A stretch of 64,000 nucleotides of DNA from CAVQOB01 sp963714325 (GCA_963714325.1 CAVQOB010000014.1:124001-188000); one strand, 5' to 3'. Shown: positions 17,618 through 27,232, counted from the stretch's first letter. A program made the numbers and translations. The notes: generated from the sequence alone by a model not told the origin.

Positions 17618-19142
17618 GTGGGCTTGCCCCACAGCCGCGGCGCATCGTTCGACCATTCCACGGGATAGCTGGAAGAAAAAATCGCGCCAGCCGGCGGATG
17701 GCCGTGCGTGCGTTTCGGATAAAGCGCCATCACCCGCTCGAACTGCGCCTGGGCCCGGGCGTTGTCGGCGCCTCGTCGATGCCGGGAATGATGCGGTTCT
17801 CCATCACGAAGCGGCCGTCGATGACGACGGTCGAGAAGTCGCGGCCATGTCCCGACAGCATCATCGTCTGGATCGGATCGATCACTTGCCCAAGATGCGG
17901 CCGGTCGAGATCGAAGACCGATGAGATCAGCGCGCGCGCCGACGACCAGGCGGCCGAGATCGCTGCGCCCCAGCGCATCCGCGCCGCCGATGGTCGCCGC
18001 ATCGTAGTAGTCCTCCGATCGGACCGCGTCCGCCGCTCCGGCCGTCACCCGCGTTAGGATCATGCCGACGCGCATGTTCTCGATCATGTCCGGCGGCGCT
18101 GTATCGGTGCCAAGGCCGATCCGGAGTCCCATCGCGCGATAGCGGCCGAAGTGGTCGATGACATTGCCATGCCGACCCGAGACAAGCGGGCAATGCACGA
18201 TGGTCGATGCCGGCATCGCGGATGATCTCGAGGTCGCGTCCGGGTCGCGTGATGTGCCGGCTGCCCGACACGAACGTTCCATGCGGCAGCAGCGTTCGCT
18301 CGGTGAGAAGACCGAGGCTCGCCATCCATTCCGGCGGGCTCATGCCATGCTGCTGCACAACGAGATCGTACTCGATCTTGGACTGGCAGGAGTGCTGGCG
18401 CACGGGCACACGCAAATCGCGTCCCGCCGCGGCCGTGCGCCGCAACCAGCTCCGGCGTGCATGTTTCGATCCGGTCGGGCGCGAGCATCGTGCGGATCAG
18501 GTCGCCGGCCACACCTTCGAAGCGCTTTGCAGAAGCCGATGGCCGCGTCAAGCTCCGCGAGGCCGCGCGGCTTCGTCGTAGTACGTGGTGATCCGTCCAT
18601 CGGCCTCGACCACTTGGTTGCCGGTGCGATAGGCGGGGCCGAGATAGACGCGCAACCCGAGATCTGCGGCGACTTCAGCCGCATCGGAGAACTCTTCGAC
18701 CGTCTCGCCCCAGGCGCGATAGAACAGCGATGCGATCGGCAATGCCGTCGTGATGCCATTGCGGATCAGCGTGGCGAACGCGTGATCGCTTCTGAAACGC
18801 CAGTTCCTCGCGCGAGTACATCTCGAACGGACCGGCCTCGACATAACTGCGCGGCCAGACACGCCCCTTCTTCCAGGCCGGCTGATTGTCGAAGGCGAGG
18901 ATGGTCGTGTCGAGATCGGACAGCGCATCGAGATCGACGAAGCCGGGGCCAATCATCGCATTGCCGTAGTCGACGCGTCGCGCCACCTCGCCCGGGAACT
19001 CACGGCCGACGAACACGATGCGCCCATCGTCGAACACGACCTCGCCGTTCTCGATCAGCCGATGCCGGCCACCCGCGTGACCGACGACCCAGCGGGCGCT
19101 GAGCAAAATGCGGCCGCGTGGCCGTGGCTTGGCCGTCGGCAT
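17614..19142 (-). pseudogene. Amidohydrolase of the TrzA/AtzA-like group with atypical metal motif, frameshifted
   Basis: About 500 residues spread over seven frame changes (near 18780, 18565, 18520, 18400, 18230, 17965 and 17770). Recognisable blocks are RILLSARWVVG, MIGPGFVDLDALSDLDTTIL, NGITTALPIASLFYRAWGET, DLIRTMLAPDRIETCTPELV, EYDLVVQQHGMSPPEWMASL, IVHCPLVSGRHGNVIDHFGR, LRIGLGTDTAPPDMIENMRV and VGARADLIGL. GTDTAPPDM with the late Asp is typical of TrzA-type hydrolases. The early HxH metal pair is replaced by DLDALSDLD, in a part with no frame problem. It sits inside the ABC importer operon, so it probably acts on the imported compound. Substrate unknown. The ATG at 19142 overlaps the stop of the upstream amidohydrolase by one base. 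Confidence 0.65.
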
Positions 19143-20346
19143 CACGGCACCTTTGCAATCGATATGCCGTCGCGCGCGACGACACTGCCGGCCTTGATCA
19201 CCCGGCGCTTCGGCGAACGCGTCACGATGGCCTCAGCCAAGGCTTCGCCGGGCACGATCAACAGATCGGCCTTGCAGCCGGCGCCGAGGCCATAGCCATC
19301 GAGTGTCCATCACGCGCGCGCCGCCGATCGTGCAGACGTCCAGCGCCATGCCGCAACTCGTCGTCGCGGCGGAAGTTGTTGCGCAGGCCGACCAGCATCG
19401 CGCGCTCCAGCATGTCGGCATTGCCGTAGGGCCCCCACGTGTCGCGAATGCCGTCGGATCCGGAGCAGACGCGAATGCCGGCCTCGACCAGCGTCTTGAC
19501 CGGTGGCGCCGGCCGGCTCGCAGGCCCCGTCGTCATGATGGCGATATCGAGTTCGGCCAGTTGCGCGATCAGCGGATCGATCAGATCGCGATCCGGCGAG
19601 CCGAGGCAGAAGGCGTGGCTGATGGTGACTTTGCCCTTCATGCCGAGCGCACGCGTGCGCTCGCAGATGAGATCCATCGAGAAAGCGCCGACCTCGCCCG
19701 GCTCGTGCAGATGGATGTCCAGTGGCTTGCCATAGGTTCTGGCAAAGCCCGAAGACGGCATCGAGATGGCCCTTCGGATCGCGATCGATGGTGCAGGGAT
19801 CGAGCCCGCCGACCACCTCGGAGCCGAGCTTCATCGCCTCGTGCATCAGTTCCAGCGTGCCGGGGCGGCGCAGCAGGCCCGACTGCGGAAACGCGACGAT
19901 CTCGACGTCGATGATCGTCGCGATAGTCCGCTCGCATCCGCATGATGCCCTCGATGCCCCACATGCCGTGGTCCGTATCGACATCGACGTGGCTGCGGAT
20001 ATGCGTCGAGCCCATGAGCGACGACTGCACCGTCTGCCGCGCCGACTGCGTGTAGGGGTCCATGTTCAGTCGGCGCTTGTTCAGGCGCTCGTTGTCGATC
20101 TTGTCGAGCAGGCGCGGGCCGACCTCGTTCTTGTACCAGGGCAGACCCCACAGGCTCTTGTCGAGATGCGTGTGCGCTTCGACCAGCCCCGGCAGCAACA
20201 GTTCGCCGCGCCCGTCTTCGACCGTCACGCCCAGCGGGCGTCGCCTGCCCGGCGGCCACTTTGCTGATGATGCCATCGGCGATCAGCACATCCGTCGCCG
20301 CTCCGCCCATCGGGCGGACGTTCTTGATGAGCAGGTTCGACGACAT
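19142..20346 (-). pseudogene. Cytosine-deaminase-like amidohydrolase, frameshifted
   Basis: About 400 residues when five frame changes (near 20235, 19935, 19750, 19370 and 19300) are bridged. It follows the CodA pattern: LLPGLVEAHTHLDKSLWGLP with the HxH metal pair, THIRSHVDVDTD, VEIVAFPQSGLLRRPG, DIHLHEPGEVGAFSMDLICE, KVTISHAFCLGSP with a metal-binding His, and VCSGSDGIRDTWGPYGNADM with the catalytic Asp. CodA enzymes deaminate cytosine, and close relatives hydrolyse other cyclic amides or amidines. All catalytic residues are present. The start is ATG 20346, 13 bases after the permease gene. The protein has no signal peptide, so it is cytoplasmic. Confidence 0.75.
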
Positions 20347-20359
20347 CGCAGCACTCCAA

Positions 20360-21291
20360 TCATCGAAGTCTGGGGTTGAGGGCGTCGCGCAGCCAATCGC
20401 CGAGCAGGTTCACCGACAGCACGATCAAGCCGAGCTGCAGCGACGGGAACACCACCAGCCACCACGACCCCGAGAACAGATACTGGTTGCCGATGCGGAT
20501 CAGCGTGCCGAGCGAGGGCTGCGTCACCGGCATGCCGACGCCGAGGAACGACAGCGTCGCTTCTGACAGAATCGCCAGGCCGAGATTGAGCGTCGCCGCC
20601 ACCATCACCGGCGTCAGCGTGTTGGGCAGGATGTGCCGGCGCATGATGCGCGCCGAGGAAACCTTCAATGATCCGCGCGGCCAGCACATATTCCTTGCGC
20701 CGCTCGACCATCGTCGAGGCCCGCACCGTGCGCGCGTATTGCACCCATGCCGTCAGCGATATCGCGAGGACCAGCACCATCGCCGCAAAAGCGTCGCGCA
20801 GGGAGACCGGCAACATGCCTCGAAACACCGCGCTGACCAGGATCGCCATCAACAGCGTCGGAATGCTCAGCACGGTATCGCCGATGCGCATCAGGACATT
20901 GTCGAGACGCCCGCCGAAATAGCCAGCCGTCAACCCGATCGCGATGCCGATCGTCATCGAGACGAGCACGCTCGCAAGCCCGATCAGCAGCGACACGCGC
21001 GTACCGTAGAGGATGGCCGACAGCACGTCGCGCCCCTGCGGGTCCGTGCCGAGCAGGAACGGCATCTCGCCGTCCTTGTTCCAGATCGGCGGCAACTCGG
21101 CCTTGTCGATGAACACTTGTTTCAGGTCATGCGGGTTCTGCGGCGCGATCAGTGGCGCCAGCAACGCCGTCGTGACGAGGAAGAGCAGCACGAGTGCAGA
21201 GATCCACGCCGACGGCGTCTTGGCGAAAACTCCAGCCGATATCGCTATCGAGCCAGTTTCGGATTGGGCGCAGGACAGCGTTATCGCGCAT
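20360..21291 (-). pseudogene. Opp/Dpp-type ABC importer permease (DppC-like), frameshifted
   Basis: A DppC-type permease of about 310 residues in three frames. The start MRDNAVLRPIRNWLDSDIGW (ATG 21291) overlaps the end of the dppB-like gene by 11 bases. A frame change near 21225 leads to TPSAWISALVLLFLVTTALL and GTDPQGRDVLSAILYGTRVS (the DppC dipeptide-binding loop region). Another near 20670 leads to RHILPNTLTPVMVAATLNLG, the EAA loop that contacts the ATPase, and LLGDWLRDALNPRLR at the end. Both changes are single extra bases. Topology is the usual six membrane segments. Confidence 0.8.
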
Positions 21292-22273
21292 TGGAGCTAC
21301 CCGTCAGCGCATCGTCCCGCAACCGTGGATCGACAACCGCGTACAGCAGGTCCACCAGCGTGTTGAGCGAGACGAAGATGAACGAGACAACCATCAGATA
21401 CGCCGCCATAACCGGGATATCGACAAACGTCACCGCTTGAACGAACAGCATGCCCATGCCCGGCCACTGGAACACGGTCTCCGTCACCAGCGCAAATGCA
21501 ATGAGATTGCCGATCTGCAGGCCGGTCACGGTGATCACCGGCATCAGGCAGTTGCGCAGGGCGTGCCGAAAATGCACCGTGCGATCCGACAGGCCACGCG
21601 CGCGTGCGAAGCGGATGAAATCCGTCCGCATCGTCTCCAGCATCTCCGCCCGAACCAGCCGCATCACCAATGTGATCTGGAAGATCGACAGCGTAATCCC
21701 CGGCAGGATCAGCGACATGCGCCCGCTCGGTGTCAGCAGGCCGGTCGTCCATCCGCCGAGGTTCGTCACTTCGCCGCGCCCGAACGCCGGCAGCCACTTC
21801 AGGGTAACCGAGAATGTGAGGATCAACAGGATGCCGACAGCAAAGCTCGGCAATGAAACACCCAGCACCGAAACGAACTCCAGCGACCTCGCAAGCGAAC
21901 TCTTGCGCCGGATCGCCGTGTAGACGCCGAGCGGAATACCCAGAGCCAGCGACAGGAACGTCGCCACCAGCACCAATTCGAACGTCGCCGGAAAGCGCTC
22001 AGAGATCAGCGTGAACACGTCTTGCTGATTACGGTAGGAGATGCCGAAGTCTCCGCGCAGCGCATTGCCGACGAAGGTCGCGAACTGCAGCAGGAAGCCG
22101 CGATCAAGGCCAAGGCGCGTGCGCAAAGCGTCCCGCTGCGCCTGGCTTGCCTGCTCATTCAGCATCAGTTCGACAGGGTCGCCGACAAAGCGGAAGATCA
22201 GAAACGCCAGGAAGGCAACGGCCAGCATGACGGCAGCCGAGTTGAGCAACCGCTTCGCCAGGAACTCGAGCAT
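21281..22273 (-). CDS. Opp/Dpp-type ABC importer permease (DppB-like)
   Basis: 330 residues with the DppB start FLAKRLLNSAAVMLAVAFLA, the periplasmic GDPVELMLNEQASQAQRDAL region, LRGDFGISYRNQQDVFTLIS, and the cytoplasmic EAA loop RARGLSDRTVHFRHALRNCL. Six membrane segments are expected. Unlike its neighbours the frame is intact throughout. It forms the channel with the DppC-like permease. It lies 63 bases downstream of the binding-protein gene, and its last codons overlap the next gene. Confidence 0.92.
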   Translation of the reverse strand: MLEFLAKRLLNSAAVMLAVAFLAFLIFRFVGDPVELMLNEQASQAQRDALRTRLGLDRGFLLQFATFVGNALRGDFGISYRNQQDVFTLISERFPATFELVLVATFLSLALGIPLGVYTAIRRKSSLARSLEFVSVLGVSLPSFAVGILLILTFSVTLKWLPAFGRGEVTNLGGWTTGLLTPSGRMSLILPGITLSIFQITLVMRLVRAEMLETMRTDFIRFARARGLSDRTVHFRHALRNCLMPVITVTGLQIGNLIAFALVTETVFQWPGMGMLFVQAVTFVDIPVMAAYLMVVSFIFVSLNTLVDLLYAVVDPRLRDDALTGSSNAR

Positions 22274-22336
22274 TGCACCGTCCGCCTCGTCGGCTGAATC
22301 GTCTCACGCCTCTGGTCACGCGGCGTGGGACGAGCA

Positions 22337-23956
22337 TCATTTCATCTGCGTCAGCCACAAGCGCGGCTTATTGTCGGAGGCCTGCACTGTATTGGCGACC
22401 GTTGAACGCAGCGCCCACGCCATCGGTTGATTGTGCATGGGAATGAAGAGATGCTCGTTCTTGGCGATCATCAGCGCCTCGCTCATCAGCGGTAGGCGCT
22501 TCGCGCGATCCAACTCGACGCCAGCCTTGTCGATCAGCGCGTCCATGTCGGGCCGGCCCCAGTTACCCCAGTTGAATACTCCGCCAGAGCCGCTCTTCGA
22601 GCGCACCACCTGGATCAGGATCGAATAGGCGTCGATCATCGGTTCGTTCGCCCAACCGAATGAGATCACGTCGAATTCGCCCTTAACGCGCTTCGGCGTC
22701 TGCTGACTGCGCGGGCCCAAGCTCAAGTTCGGCCGCAACCCTGCGCGAGACCACATCGCCGCCACCGCCTGACAGAACTCCTCCTCGTTGACGAGGCCAT
22801 CGTTCTGGCAGTTGAAATTGAACGCGAAGCCGTTGCCATAGCCGGCTTCCGTGAGCAACTTCTTGGCGCCATCGAGATCGAACGGCAGGCGCTCATCTTG
22901 CGCCGCCGTATAGCCCGGGATCGCCGGCGCGATGATCGCGCCCGTGTTGCGCGACAGGCCGCGCATCGCTCGTTTCTGCACGGCGTCAATGTCGATGGCG
23001 CGATAAAGGGCCTCACGCACGCGCTTGTCCTTGAGCGGGTTCTTGTCCGAGACATCGCTCTCAAACATTTTATCGCCGAAGTTCATCGCGAAAATAACGG
23101 TGCGCAGCTCGTTCGTCTGCAGCACCTTGACGTCGGGCGATGCCGCGAGGCGCGGTAAGTCCTGCAGCGGCGCGACATTGGTGAAATCGATTTCCCCTGA
23201 GAGCAGTGCTGCCACCCGGGTCGCCGCCGAGCTGATCGGCGTGAATTCGATTTTTCCGATATTGTGTTTCGGTTTGTCCCACCACTTCGAATTGGCGGCG
23301 AACACGGTCTTGGCGTCGACCCGGCGCGATTCAACCGCGAACGGGCCCGTGCCATTGGCATTGTCGGTGGCGTAGCCCTTGATGCCTTTGCCACTGTCGG
23401 TCGGCAGCGAGGCGTTGTTCGCCTCCAGCCAAGCCTTATTGAAGATGAAAATATTGGTGAGATCGTTGAGCAGCAGCGGATAAGGACCGTTGACCTCGAT
23501 GTCGACCGTATGATCGTCGATCCTTTTGGACGACTTGTAAGCGGGGAGATTGCCCTTGAGCGGCGATGTTTCGTGCGTCACCCGCGTCAATGAAGCGAGC
23601 ACATCGTCGGCCGTGAATGCGCTGCCATTGTGAAACGTGACGCCCTTGCGCAACTTGAACCGCCAGACCGTTGGCGAGACGGTTTCCCATGACTCTGCCA
23701 ATGCCGGTTCGATCTGCAGATCGCCGGTGTAGCGCACGAGTCCTTCATAGACGTGGTTGAGCACCGAGAGCGTGAAGGTTTCGCCAAACGAGTAGGGGTC
23801 GAGTGACGCGATTTCGCGGGCAGCTCCCCATTTGAGTGTCTTGCCTTGTGCGTTGGCAGCGTGCGCGCCGATGCCGAGCAGGGCGACAGCACCCACAAGT
23901 GTCCGTATTGTCTTCGATCGCGCCAGTCGGAGGTTCGGCAATGTTGATGTGGCCAT
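22337..23956 (-). CDS. Opp/Dpp-type ABC importer solute-binding protein (SBP family 5)
   Basis: 539 residues with a signal peptide (cleavage after AANAQ, residue 37) and the family-5 pattern: LKWGAAREIASLDPYSFGET, LNHVYEGLVRYTGDLQIEPA, LAESWETVSPTVWRFKLRKG VTFHNG, then KDKRVREALYRAIDIDA. The start at 23956 follows GGGAGAG. These proteins bind peptides, nickel, opines or other small nitrogenous compounds in the periplasm. It is the first gene of a seven-gene minus-strand operon (binding protein, two permeases, two amidohydrolases, two ATPases), divergent from a GntR regulator. The two hydrolases hint at a cyclic amide or N-heterocycle as cargo, which is inference. Confidence 0.9.
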   Translation of the reverse strand: MATSTLPNLRLARSKTIRTLVGAVALLGIGAHAANAQGKTLKWGAAREIASLDPYSFGETFTLSVLNHVYEGLVRYTGDLQIEPALAESWETVSPTVWRFKLRKGVTFHNGSAFTADDVLASLTRVTHETSPLKGNLPAYKSSKRIDDHTVDIEVNGPYPLLLNDLTNIFIFNKAWLEANNASLPTDSGKGIKGYATDNANGTGPFAVESRRVDAKTVFAANSKWWDKPKHNIGKIEFTPISSAATRVAALLSGEIDFTNVAPLQDLPRLAASPDVKVLQTNELRTVIFAMNFGDKMFESDVSDKNPLKDKRVREALYRAIDIDAVQKRAMRGLSRNTGAIIAPAIPGYTAAQDERLPFDLDGAKKLLTEAGYGNGFAFNFNCQNDGLVNEEEFCQAVAAMWSRAGLRPNLSLGPRSQQTPKRVKGEFDVISFGWANEPMIDAYSILIQVVRSKSGSGGVFNWGNWGRPDMDALIDKAGVELDRAKRLPLMSEALMIAKNEHLFIPMHNQPMAWALRSTVANTVQASDNKPRLWLTQMK

Positions 23957-24090
23957 GAGACTCTCCCGTTGCCTTGTCACACACATGGGTCACGCACATT
24001 GATCAATACAGCGGCGTGCTTTCGAAACAGGCGGATGCTTGCCCGACAACAGCTAACCGTCCACGTTCTCGGCCCCGCGCCCGGTCGCTC

Positions 24091-24127
24091 GATTGCATAC
24101 AGTTCGGCAACGCTATAGTATGCAATC
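24091..24127. promoter_or_regulatory. Candidate GntR operator: 10-bp perfect inverted repeat
   Basis: GATTGCATAC (24091-24100) and GTATGCAATC (24118-24127) are exact inverse copies separated by 17 bases, in the 320-base space between the divergent importer operon and the GntR gene. TTGCATAC/GTATGCAA half-sites resemble the TTGTATACAA-like sites bound by FCD-type GntR regulators. Centred about 150 bases from both starts, it could control both directions. Binding is inference. Confidence 0.6.
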
Positions 24128-24276
24128 CAGCGCTGCAAGCCTATTGCAGAGGCAGCCAATGCCGAGAATTGAGGCATAATCCTTGGAGCGCAATCCTCGG
24201 ATCGCATTTTGCAGATGCCTTCGCGCAAACGAAACGTCATGATCGAAACATGATCAAAGAGTGATGGCAACTGCCG

Positions 24277-25071
24277 ATGCGAACAAAAGCCGTTACGCCA
24301 ACAGGCGCCAGAGCGACGGGGAAGTCTCGCCAAGACCGCGGCACCCAGCCGTCGGGTGGTCAGTCAGGTTTTGTCGACGACGCAAGCTCCCGCTCGCACG
24401 CGGTCTATGTCGCCTTGCGCCGCGCCATCATCGAGCAAGCTCTCAGGCCTGGCCAGAAATTGACCGAGGACACGATCGGACGGCGGTTCGACGTCAGCCG
24501 CACTTTGGTGCGCGAGGCCATCGGTCGCCTGACCATCGAAGGACTGGTCGAGGTCCAGCGCAATCGCGGCGCGACGGTCGCGAACCCGAGCCTGGAGGAG
24601 GCGCGCAGCGTCTTCGACGTCCGCCGTGGTCTCGAGCGCATGGTGATGACCGTATTGGCCGGCCGCTTGACGCGCGATCAGGTCCGGGAGCTCGATGCGC
24701 ACGTCGCATTGGAGGAGGCGGCGAGCCGGAAAGATGGCCCCCAGTCGGTCCGCCTCGCCGGCGAATTTCACATCAAGCTCGCCGCGCTGACGCTCAATCC
24801 GCTGTTGCATCGTTATGTGCACGAGGTTACCTCACGCTGCTCGCTGATCCTCGCGATCCATGGTCAGGCGCATTCGTCGGACTGCGCGGTATCGGAACAC
24901 CGGCAGTTGATCCGGGCATTGCAGGCAGGCGACACGAAAGCAGCACTCCGATTGAGTGACCAGCATCTCGGCGCCGTCGTGGCCCGTGCGCTGCTCCCTC
25001 GACCAAACGTCGTCGATCTCGATGTCGCATTGGCACCCTACGCACGACAGGCACGGCGGGATAAGGCATGA
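24277..25071 (+). CDS. GntR-family transcriptional regulator (FCD/FadR subfamily)
   Basis: 264 residues. After a charged, probably disordered 40-residue start comes the winged helix: VYVALRRAIIEQALRPGQKL, DTIGRRFDVSRTLVREAIGR and LTIEGLVEVQRNRGATVANP. The C-terminal all-helical FCD ligand domain follows, with D of FDVRRGLE, FHIKLAALTLNP and SEHRQLIRALQAGD; the FHIK and SEH histidines are positioned like the FCD metal ligands. It is divergent from the importer operon and overlaps the flavin-reductase gene by ATGA. It probably responds to the imported compound or its product; whether it represses or activates cannot be seen. Confidence 0.9.
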   Translation: MRTKAVTPTGARATGKSRQDRGTQPSGGQSGFVDDASSRSHAVYVALRRAIIEQALRPGQKLTEDTIGRRFDVSRTLVREAIGRLTIEGLVEVQRNRGATVANPSLEEARSVFDVRRGLERMVMTVLAGRLTRDQVRELDAHVALEEAASRKDGPQSVRLAGEFHIKLAALTLNPLLHRYVHEVTSRCSLILAIHGQAHSSDCAVSEHRQLIRALQAGDTKAALRLSDQHLGAVVARALLPRPNVVDLDVALAPYARQARRDKA

Positions 25072-25772
25072 ACGACGAACATGACGGCCGCGCCGCTGCC
25101 ACGAGCGAACAATCCATCCGCTTCGACTTTGCAGCGTTGTCTCCGCGTGAGCGCTATAAGCTGCTGATTGGTGCCGTGGTGCCGCGCCCGATTGCCTGGG
25201 TCACGACCTGCGACGTCAACGGCGTCACGAATGCGGCGCCCTTCAGCTTTTTCAACTGCCTGTCCGCTGATCCGGCGATCCTGGCACTGGGTGTCGAGTA
25301 TCGCCCTAGCGGCGCGCAGAAGGATACCGGACGCAACATCCGCGAGACCCAGGCGTTCACCGTCAATATCGTCTCCGATAGGCTGGTCGAGGCCATGAAC
25401 GTTACGGCGGTGCCGTTTGCAGCCGGCGTCGATGAACTGAAAGCCGCCGGACTAACCGCGCAGCAAGGTGTCAAAGTCCCGTGCCCCTGGATCGGTGAGG
25501 CCCCCGTCGCCTTCGAGTGCCGGCATCATACGACACTCAGCATCGGACGCTCGCGCGAGATCATCCTCGGTGAAGTCGTCTATGCCCACTTCCGCGCCGG
25601 TACCGTCGATCCGACGACCATGTATGTCGATCACGCCGCCGTCGACGCCACCGGCCGCATGGGCGGCCATGGCTACACGACAACCCGGGACTATTACGAT
25701 CTGAAAACCATCACCCTCGACGAGTGGACCACGTCAGGTCAGACAGCAAACGTCCGTCGCAAGTCGCGATAG
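25068..25772 (+). CDS. Flavin-reductase-like FMN-binding protein
   Basis: 234 residues with the flavin reductase-like split-barrel: YKLLIGAVVPRPIAWVTTCD, NAAPFSFFNCLSADPAILAL, then KDTGRNIRETQAFTVNIVSD and a C-terminal Gly-rich stretch RMGGHGYTTTRDYY. This variant (with PRPIAWVT and the long C-terminus) is common in proteins annotated as flavin reductase family but often of unknown function. Its ATG overlaps the stop of the GntR gene (ATGA at 25068-25071), so both are made from one message. It may supply reduced flavin to an oxygenase, or be an accessory to the hydrolytic pathway. Confidence 0.85.
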   Translation: MNDEHDGRAAATSEQSIRFDFAALSPRERYKLLIGAVVPRPIAWVTTCDVNGVTNAAPFSFFNCLSADPAILALGVEYRPSGAQKDTGRNIRETQAFTVNIVSDRLVEAMNVTAVPFAAGVDELKAAGLTAQQGVKVPCPWIGEAPVAFECRHHTTLSIGRSREIILGEVVYAHFRAGTVDPTTMYVDHAAVDATGRMGGHGYTTTRDYYDLKTITLDEWTTSGQTANVRRKSR

Positions 25773-25800
25773 TGTTCTGCTTCCAACGCTTGGTAACACT

Positions 25801-25961
25801 GTCATCCCGCGCGCATCCGCAGCACGTCAGCGCAGGTGCTGGTCGGCTCCTGAAGCGCAACAAAAGTGCTGCGGTGCTGACGCGGGACCTTGTGCGACGC
25901 TCGTTGACAAGGTCCCGGATCGGCGATGCACCGTTGCACGCTGCATCGCGTCCGGGATGAC
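25801..25961. repeat. Palindromic intergenic repeat element
   Basis: GTCATCCCG at 25801-25809 and CGGGATGAC at 25953-25961 are inverse copies that bracket a region with an internal perfect stem CGGGACCTTGT/ACAAGGTCCCG (25883-25893 with 25907-25917, 13-base loop). Elements with outer GTCATCCCGG and inner GGTCCCGGATC blocks are widespread between genes in Bradyrhizobium-like genomes, from memory. It lies between the flavin-reductase gene and the convergent M24 gene and may act as a transcription or mRNA end. No other copy in this window was found. Confidence 0.6.
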
Positions 25962-26014
25962 GCGGGAACGACGCGTTAGCTGTGGTGCACCGGTCGCTTA
26001 CGCCTCGTAACCGC

Positions 26015-27232
26015 CTATGCTTCATAGCCGAAGGGATCATCAACGGAATGCGCGGGCTCGGTGAACCAGCGCGGTCCATTCTCGGTGATATGCATGTGAT
26101 CTTCGAGACGCACGCCGAATTCGCCGTAGATGCAGATCGTCGGTTCGTTCGAAAACGTCATGCCGGGCCGCAGCACGGTCTTGTCACCCTTCACCAGATA
26201 CGGCCATTCGTGCACGTCGAGGCCGATGCCGTGGCCGGTTCGATGCGGCAATCCCGGCGTCGAGTATCCCGGTCCGAAGCCCGCGCCATTGATCACGCCG
26301 CGCGCGGCCGCGTCGATATCCTCGCACCGGTTGCCCGGTTGTGCCGCCGCAAAGCCTGCCGCCTGTGCCGCTTTTTCCAGGTTCCAGACACTGCGCTGGC
26401 GCGGCGTCGGCGTGCCGAACACATAGGAGCGTGTGATGTCCGACAGATAGCCGTCGACCGGCGCGCCGGTGTCGATCAGAATCATATCGCCATCCCTGAG
26501 CGTCTGCGGATAGGGCACGCCATGTGGATAGGCGGTCGCCTCGCCGAACAGCACCGCGTTGAACGGCGGCGGCCCTTCCGAGCCGAGCTTCTTGTGCGCA
26601 GCTATGATGAACTGCTGCACTTCAGGCGTGGTGATTCCCTCGCGCATGATGCGCGCGGCAGCCTTGTGCGCCGCAAGCGTGATGTTTTTCGCCGTCTGCA
26701 TCAACGCGATTTCGTGGTCTGACTTGATCATCCGGCAGCCCGCCGTCACGTCGACGCCGGAGACGAACGTATAGGCATTGCTGGCGCGCCGAAGCCCATC
26801 AAACGTGAAGAACGGCGTCGCCTCGTCGACCGCCACCGTGCCCTTCGCGATGCCGCGGCGGCGCAGCGTTTCCGTCACTACCCCCGTCGGTTCCTGATCC
26901 TCTTCCCAGACGGCGATGTCATCGCCGAATGACAGCATCGTCTTCAGCTTCTCGACCTCGAAGGCGGGCGAAACGTAGATGATGTCGCCTTTCGCCGGCA
27001 GGATCGCCGAATGCATGCGCTCGGTGCGGCGGAAATTGAGACCGGTGAAATAGACCATGCTCGACGAGACATCGAGATAAAGCGCATCGATGCCCTTCTC
27101 GCGCATCACCGCCTGTGCCGTGGCAACACGCTTGAGGCGCTCCTCGACGCCGATCGGCGGCACGGCGCCGCGCATCGACGTCATTGCGGCAAGTTCCACC
27201 TCTGCCGTCGATCCGCCAACCCCGATCGTCAT
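26015..27232 (-). CDS. M24 family metallopeptidase (Xaa-Pro peptidase-like)
   Basis: 405 residues with a creatinase-type N-terminal domain (about 25-160, ALYLDVSSSMVYFTGLNFRR) and the pita-bread catalytic domain. The five metal ligands are visible: Asp in LIDTGAP, Asp in YLSDITRS, His in HRTGHGIGLDVHEW, Glu in FSNEPTI and Glu in GVRLEDHMHI. Such enzymes cleave Xaa-Pro bonds, and relatives hydrolyse creatine or ectoine derivatives. The ATG at 27232 is preferred, since GGGAG lies 9-13 bases upstream; the only longer start is a TTG at 27262. No signal peptide. It sits downstream of the importer/regulator region but in its own unit. Confidence 0.88.
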   Translation of the reverse strand: MTIGVGGSTAEVELAAMTSMRGAVPPIGVEERLKRVATAQAVMREKGIDALYLDVSSSMVYFTGLNFRRTERMHSAILPAKGDIIYVSPAFEVEKLKTMLSFGDDIAVWEEDQEPTGVVTETLRRRGIAKGTVAVDEATPFFTFDGLRRASNAYTFVSGVDVTAGCRMIKSDHEIALMQTAKNITLAAHKAAARIMREGITTPEVQQFIIAAHKKLGSEGPPPFNAVLFGEATAYPHGVPYPQTLRDGDMILIDTGAPVDGYLSDITRSYVFGTPTPRQRSVWNLEKAAQAAGFAAAQPGNRCEDIDAAARGVINGAGFGPGYSTPGLPHRTGHGIGLDVHEWPYLVKGDKTVLRPGMTFSNEPTICIYGEFGVRLEDHMHITENGPRWFTEPAHSVDDPFGYEA

